Positions 4,802-8,662 of a stretch of 8,662 bases of DNA are shown here, in pieces. The stretch lies in contig JAKOZM010000235.1 of NCBI GenBank assembly GCA_029779995.1, forward strand, positions 1-8,662, read 5' to 3'. The notes beneath the pieces were generated by a model. That model made no database searches. It saw only the letters and a program-made list of their open reading frames with translations, and was not told where the DNA came from. The translations under genes were made by a program, and so were the position numbers. Every line of letters starts with the position of its first letter. Position 1 is the first letter of the stretch. The DNA comes from Actinomycetes bacterium (GTDB taxonomy: Bacteria; Actinomycetota; Actinomycetes; S36-B12; UBA10799).

Positions 4802-5553
4802 TGTTCCCCTCCTAGGGATCGGATGGTGTTGAAGAAGTCCACGATCAGGTCTTCCTTCTCCTTCGTAGGAGTGGCGGACGCCGAATCGCTGGCCGCTTCA
4901 CGCGACGGGCTATCACCGTTGGCCTTCTCCACATCTTCGGGTGCGAGACTGGCGAGTACTTCGCCGATCGCCTCGTACGCGGTGCGTAGTGAATCCTCGT
5001 TCTTCTTTGAGATCACGCGCCCAGCCTTGATATCGGCAGTTATGGCCTCGGCCATTGCCTTCACTGCGACCACCGACGTCTCCTGATTCGCGCCTACAGG
5101 GACGAATGAAAACTCGTACACCTTGAGTTCCCGGAGTTCGTTGGCCTTCGTGCCATCGTCGAGCGTGACCTCGCCGCTATCGAGGGTGTCGAACGCGAAC
5201 GAGAGCTGGGTTAGCCGGCGGCCCTTGACGAGCCGATATACCTGCATCCCCTTCGGCGATTCGAGGTCGAACCGTCCCTTGACCCACCAACCGTGGTCGT
5301 CCTCACCCATGTCGATGACCTCGGAGACGTAGTAGTCCGGGTCATCGAGGCGATGCCCAAACAGGCCGGGCAGGATATTCCCGGACTCCTTCCACCGCGT
5401 GATGTCCGCGGCGAACGCACCTTTGGCGATCACGTCGCCGTAGCTGTCCGGGTTGCGGGTGAATGTGGCCGGGTAGACCAGGAACTCGCCCTCGGCGAGC
5501 CCGTCATCAGGTCCGGCCTTCACGCGACCGATGGCATGATTCTTCGTCTTCAT
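4798..5553 (-). CDS. Capsid maturation (prohead) protease, HK97/U35-type
   Basis: 251 residues from the chosen ATG at 5553, which has GGAGGG at 5567-5562, 8 nt upstream, and begins 1 nt after the portal stop. An in-frame upstream ATG at 5607 would add 18 residues inside the portal gene and is less likely. The enzyme is a serine protease packaged in the procapsid that removes the capsid delta domains. Visible family marks: FTRNPDSYGDVIAKGAF near 31-47, GLFGHRLDDP with probable catalytic His67, GRRLTQLSFAFD with probable nucleophile Ser118, and KVYEFSFVPVGANQETSV near 144-161. The remaining 90 residues are helical and charged, ending EKEDLIVDFFNTIRSLGGEQ, a tail that may aid scaffolding. The gene lies between portal and capsid as usual. 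Confidence 0.92.
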   Translation of the reverse strand: MKTKNHAIGRVKAGPDDGLAEGEFLVYPATFTRNPDSYGDVIAKGAFAADITRWKESGNILPGLFGHRLDDPDYYVSEVIDMGEDDHGWWVKGRFDLESPKGMQVYRLVKGRRLTQLSFAFDTLDSGEVTLDDGTKANELRELKVYEFSFVPVGANQETSVVAVKAMAEAITADIKAGRVISKKNEDSLRTAYEAIGEVLASLAPEDVEKANGDSPSREAASDSASATPTKEKEDLIVDFFNTIRSLGGEQ

Positions 5554-5554
5554 G

Positions 5555-6880
5555 TCAATAGCCCTCCTTCGAGCTGAGCGCTTGAAGTTCGCGCATGAGT
5601 GCCCCATCCGGCCCTGGGTCGTCCGGATTCAGCTCGGCGGGGACGGGATCGTGACTACCGTTCTGGGTGACGTTGAGCGGCTGCACCAGCACGGCGCCGC
5701 CTTCAACGGCGGGAAGGTTCTGTAGCGCGCGGTACTCGTTGATAGTCATGTACGGTGCGCCGACGGCGGCAGCGGCAACCGCCGCCTGCTCCTCCTGGGA
5801 GCCACGCAGTCGCGCGTCAACGTTGAACTCGACGTACACCCGCCCATCGTCAATACCAAGCATCGGGAGTAGGAATGCGTTCAACCGGTCCTCGATCTGC
5901 CGGATGATCGGACCTAGCGTCTCGCCGTATAGCATCCGGCGGAACTCGCGCACGTTCGAGTAGTTCGCGTTGTCGAGCAGGCCAACCATTGTCGGGTTCA
6001 CGTGGTAGACGGCGGCGACGGTCTGGAGGCTGAGTTTCGTTGCCTCCACCCACTGCTCCTCCTTGGCAGAGAAGCGGAGCTGCTTTAGCTCTGCGCCCTC
6101 ATCCAGGAATGGCACACCACCGGAACGGTATCCGCCGTCGCCGGCGTACGCCTCGTTGAACTGTCGCTGGAACTTGGTCCGCGCCTCGGGTGTCATCGCC
6201 GGCGCGGTCGCGGGGCGGGTCACGAAGGCGTTGATCCGGCCGCCGCGCTTCCACACCTGCTCACGGAAGCGGGTCGAATGGATCTGCTCAGCCAGGATCG
6301 CCTTGAGGGAGTGGACGGCCGACGAGCCGAACCGCTCCTCGGCTGGCTGCCAACCGTGGAAGTGGAGCACGTTCTTAGCGGGGATTGAGAATGAGCCAGG
6401 GTGGTCGGGAAACCGTACGTTGTACGCCTCCACTGCGTAAGCGTCAGCCTTCACCGTTCCTGTGATCCATGACGGCCGGATGGTGCGCAGCTCCACGTTC
6501 GGGGCGCCCGGCTCGGTGTTCGATCGCCGGAGAATCATCAGATAGGCGTTGTCATACAGCGCGAGATCCGACACCAGTGCCCGGACGAGTTCGTATCCAG
6601 TCTGCTGCGGCGACGGGCGACGTAGCAGTGTAGACAGCGGTGAATCGCGCACTCGTTCACGTCCGCCGTCATCCTGCCGCTCGAAGGCTTGTAGTCCGAG
6701 CTGGGCAATGTTGCGGGCCAGGAAGTCAACCACGGTCCGGAGGTGCGGCTGCTCTGTCCATAACTCCTCGACCGACTGATGCTCAACCCGTAGTGAGATG
6801 TAGTCAATAATCGGCGCGGCGGTGGTGTTCACATCAGGCACGATCAGTTTCGGCCACTTAAGCCACGCGGAAATAGCCAT
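5555..6880 (-). CDS. Portal protein (HK97 gp3-like family)
   Basis: 441 residues from ATG at 6880, placed 5 nt after GGAGG (6890-6886). A GTG at 6886 is also in frame but overlaps the ribosome site and is less likely. The portal is the dodecameric ring at one capsid vertex through which the terminase pumps DNA and to which the adaptor binds. Features include TVVDFLARNIAQLGLQAFER (50-68), DNAYLMILR near 110-118, NVLHFHGW near 170-177, the long segment around EEQWVEATKLSLQTVAAVYHVNP (clip and stem region, 274-296), REFRRMLYGETLGPIIRQIEDRLN (311-334), and YMTINEYRALQNLPAVEGG (377-395), a strong family signature. The gene follows the large terminase stop by 10 nt, the classic terminase-portal-protease-capsid order. 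Confidence 0.94.
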   Translation of the reverse strand: MAISAWLKWPKLIVPDVNTTAAPIIDYISLRVEHQSVEELWTEQPHLRTVVDFLARNIAQLGLQAFERQDDGGRERVRDSPLSTLLRRPSPQQTGYELVRALVSDLALYDNAYLMILRRSNTEPGAPNVELRTIRPSWITGTVKADAYAVEAYNVRFPDHPGSFSIPAKNVLHFHGWQPAEERFGSSAVHSLKAILAEQIHSTRFREQVWKRGGRINAFVTRPATAPAMTPEARTKFQRQFNEAYAGDGGYRSGGVPFLDEGAELKQLRFSAKEEQWVEATKLSLQTVAAVYHVNPTMVGLLDNANYSNVREFRRMLYGETLGPIIRQIEDRLNAFLLPMLGIDDGRVYVEFNVDARLRGSQEEQAAVAAAAVGAPYMTINEYRALQNLPAVEGGAVLVQPLNVTQNGSHDPVPAELNPDDPGPDGALMRELQALSSKEGY

Positions 6881-6890
6881 CAACACCTCC

Positions 6891-8363
6891 TCACAGCATC
6901 ATGAAGTCGTAGTCGTCCGCGTTATACGCGGACTCGGCGACCGTCTCGACAGAAAGCCCATGCAGCGCGAGTGACGCCGCCACCAGTTCGGTGATATCCG
7001 CGCCCTTTCCTTTCCGGTTAAACGCGCGCGAGTCAGCGAGTTCACGCCACGATGCACCCAACACCGCCGACGTCAGCCGCGCATCACCAAGATGACGAAT
7101 CGTGCCCGCATCAACAGCACCCGCAAACCCGTTATCGGCACGCGCCCGATCCACTGGCGACGTCGTGGTGACCGTGACACCAGCCGCCTCAATCTCCGCG
7201 ACGATCGCACCCGCATTTGAATGGTTATCGATCACCACCGCACGCGGAGACCACCGCTGCGACAGCTCAATCACCCGCTGAGCCACCCACGAACAACCCG
7301 ACAACTTCTCAACACCACCCGAATCCGGCAGGATCTCGATGTGCCGCACACCGTCAGAGCGTTCGGATGCGACCGCGATCGCCGCATTCGTGCCAGGCAC
7401 GTTCACATAGACGCCGAACACAAGGTCAGCACCAGGCTTCGAGGATGCGTCGACAAGCGCCGCCCACACATCCGACGGGAATGCACCTGTCGAGCGGTCG
7501 AACTCCTCCCAGATGCCCAAACCCTCACGCAGGAACGACTCCGGAGACAGCTTGCGCTGCAACCGGACGATTGACCGCCGCGGCGTCCGATGCGGATATG
7601 ACGGATTCACCCGCCACGTCTTCGGCGACGATGGATCAGCACCAGGCTCAGCGCCGAACTCGATCCACACACCGTCAGTGAGCGTTCCATCCCAAGCACT
7701 CTTACGCATCCGCGTGAACGCATCAGACGGATCCTCCGGCGCAGGCGGTGTGCCCACATAAAACGCCAGGCCCAACGACGACGTGTTCATCGTCGCGATC
7801 ATGGCGTCCACAGCCTTCTCCGTCATGATCTGCGCCTCATCCGCAACGATCACATCGACGCCAGGGATACCGCGCCCGAACCCACGCTCACGACAACCGA
7901 ACAAGATCCGCGAACCGTTACGGAACCGGATCTCTTCCTCACCCGATCCACGGAACACCTGGCCGATATACGGGGCGACCCGCAACCGCTCCGTGAACGC
8001 AATCATCGACAAGAACGTTTCGCCGTGCGTCGCGGCATGATGCGCCGACCACACCACCAACGTGCCCGGCCGCAGAATGCACAACCCGAAGACCAACCCG
8101 GCAAGCCAGAACGTTTTGCCGGCCTGTCGGCAGATCGACATACCTACACCGTCGATCGCCGCCGCGAACGTCCCATCAGAACGCTTGGCGAGTGCCAGCA
8201 TGCCCGCCTGGTCCTGCCACGGATCGAACGTGATGCCAAGCTTCCCGCGACAGATCCGCTCCACCGCAGGCCACATCGTCGACGTGATCCCAGACGGGAC
8301 AGAAACCTTGCGGGCAGCGTCAGATAGCTTCAGCGTTCCAAGCCTCGGCTTCGCCACGCTCAT
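6891..8363 (-). CDS. Terminase large subunit (packaging ATPase and nuclease)
   Basis: 490 residues from ATG at 8363; a GTG at 8357 has better spacing (6 nt) to GAGG and is a real alternative. The gene overlaps the small terminase by 44 nt. The N-terminal ATPase drives DNA into the head: Walker A CRQAGKT (78-84), Walker B VIVADEAQ with Asp175/Glu176, and the coupling motif YVGTPP near 202-207. The C-terminal RNase H-fold nuclease cuts concatemers: VVIDN with Asp379, HSNAGAIVAEIEAAG, and a final DITELVAASLALHGL with Asp456. Odd feature: the first nuclease strand reads LVFGVYVNVPGTNAAIAVAS, with Tyr319 where related proteins usually carry a metal-binding Asp. Codon choice leans to G and T at third positions (GCG, GGT, CGT, TTG), unlike the C-rich capsid gene. 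Confidence 0.93.
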   Translation of the reverse strand: MSVAKPRLGTLKLSDAARKVSVPSGITSTMWPAVERICRGKLGITFDPWQDQAGMLALAKRSDGTFAAAIDGVGMSICRQAGKTFWLAGLVFGLCILRPGTLVVWSAHHAATHGETFLSMIAFTERLRVAPYIGQVFRGSGEEEIRFRNGSRILFGCRERGFGRGIPGVDVIVADEAQIMTEKAVDAMIATMNTSSLGLAFYVGTPPAPEDPSDAFTRMRKSAWDGTLTDGVWIEFGAEPGADPSSPKTWRVNPSYPHRTPRRSIVRLQRKLSPESFLREGLGIWEEFDRSTGAFPSDVWAALVDASSKPGADLVFGVYVNVPGTNAAIAVASERSDGVRHIEILPDSGGVEKLSGCSWVAQRVIELSQRWSPRAVVIDNHSNAGAIVAEIEAAGVTVTTTSPVDRARADNGFAGAVDAGTIRHLGDARLTSAVLGASWRELADSRAFNRKGKGADITELVAASLALHGLSVETVAESAYNADDYDFMML

Positions 8364-8616
8364 CCTCGGCCGCTTCAAGCTTCGCCTGCAGCGCCACATC
8401 ATCGAGCGCCTGAATCTCCTTCGAGATCAACGCCAACTGACGATGGAGCGCAGCCCTCGCCGGACCCCGCTCATCCGGCAGACACTCCACAATATCCCGG
8501 CGCTGCGCCCGCAAGATCTCCACATAACTGCCCGACTCAATCGCCTCAGCGAGAGTCATATCGGCCGGCTCATCCTCGGCAGAAACAGCGCGCACGTGCG
8601 ACTTAGCCACCCACAC
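8320..8616 (-). CDS. Terminase small subunit
   Basis: 98 residues from GTG at 8616, chosen because GGAGG at 8627-8623 lies 6 nt upstream. In-frame GTGs at 8622 (no spacer) and 8610 (12 nt) are alternatives. The small subunit recognises the packaging site and stimulates the large subunit. The sequence TLAEAIESGSYVEILRAQRRDIVECL, then ERGPARAALHRQLALISKEIQALD, is the helical pattern of small terminases that precede actinophage large terminases (a Gly-Ser near the front, L-x-x-x-R-x-x-I, then a closing I-x-x-EI-x-x-L-D helix). The charged remainder ends EDERGEAEAWNAEAI and overlaps the large subunit by 44 nt. I do not see a clear helix-turn-helix. Position at the head of the block supports the call. 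Confidence 0.75.
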   Translation of the reverse strand: MWVAKSHVRAVSAEDEPADMTLAEAIESGSYVEILRAQRRDIVECLPDERGPARAALHRQLALISKEIQALDDVALQAKLEAAEDERGEAEAWNAEAI

Positions 8617-8622
8617 CGCCAC

Positions 8623-8662
8623 CCTCCGTTAATGACAACGGTTCACGAAAAAGAGAATAAAT
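8623..8662 (-). promoter_or_regulatory. AT-rich leader upstream of the terminase operon with short inverted repeat
   Basis: Only 40 nt lie upstream of the first gene. They are clearly AT-richer than the rest of the window. CCGTT (8626-8630) and AACGG (8637-8641) form a 5-bp inverted repeat with a 6-nt loop, and one arm overlaps the GGAGG ribosome site. I see no convincing -10/-35 pair or cos-like overhang within the visible bases. A promoter may lie across the window edge. Confidence 0.3.

Noticed and set aside
5554..5607. Upstream ATG extension of the protease
   Set aside because: It lies inside the portal gene, lacks a good ribosome site, and the ATG at 5553 has GGAGGG at ideal spacing.
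70..8327. Many open frames on the plus strand
   Set aside because: They are antisense to genes with clear family signatures, lack ribosome sites and have low-complexity, Arg/Pro/Ser-rich products typical of shadows of GC-rich coding DNA.
8600..8662. Possible cos packaging site next to the small terminase
   Set aside because: Only about 40 nt are visible and no overhang-like or symmetric cos pattern can be recognised.
1..8662. Defence system, CRISPR array, insertion sequence or integrase
   Set aside because: No repeats with spacers, transposase or recombinase motifs, or accessory defence genes are visible. The whole window is accounted for by structural and packaging genes.

Overview
The window is one morphogenesis block of a long-tailed (siphovirus-type) double-stranded DNA phage or prophage. 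Every supported gene is on the minus strand, so transcription runs from the right edge to the left. The sequence is GC-rich, uses GTG and TTG starts freely, and has GGAGG-type ribosome sites. The protein styles (small terminase, short neck proteins, gpG/gpGT chaperones) resemble phages of Actinobacteria, probably a Gordonia/Rhodococcus/Mycobacterium-type host. The host is inferred from style only. No integrase, repressor, lysis gene, tRNA, CRISPR array or attachment site is visible, so lytic phage and prophage cannot be told apart.

Layout in transcription order: small terminase (8616-8320), large terminase (8363-6891), portal (6880-5555), capsid maturation protease (5553-4798), major capsid protein (4801-3560), a 52-residue small protein (3548-3390), head-tail adaptor (3403-2882), head-tail stopper (2885-2580), gp10-like neck protein (2583-2293), tail terminator (2296-1916), a two-hairpin intergenic stretch, major tail protein (1825-986), a structured intergenic RNA, a 96-residue unknown protein (870-580), and the tail assembly chaperone (573 to the left edge). 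The chaperone is split by a -1 ribosomal frameshift and runs out of the window. The genes from terminase to tail terminator overlap or nearly touch. The only sizeable gaps flank the major tail protein gene, which suggests that this gene and the chaperone are controlled separately.

Together the genes make and fill a head: the terminase cuts and pumps DNA through the portal, and the protease matures an HK97-fold capsid. They then build the neck and tail tube: adaptor, stopper, terminator, tube protein, and chaperones that load the tape measure.

The gene content is ordinary, but four details are not. (1) A canonical -1 slippery heptamer abuts a TGA stop and is followed by a 9+8 bp stem-loop. 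(2) A 41-bp inverted duplication with 40 identities links the gp10-like gene and the adaptor gene, so the same DNA is translated in opposite senses in two neck genes. (3) An intergenic RNA between the major tail gene and the next gene has the order A-A-b-a-B-B, in which the loop of a 12-bp hairpin is complementary to the downstream ribosome site. (4) The large terminase lacks the expected first acidic residue of its nuclease domain.
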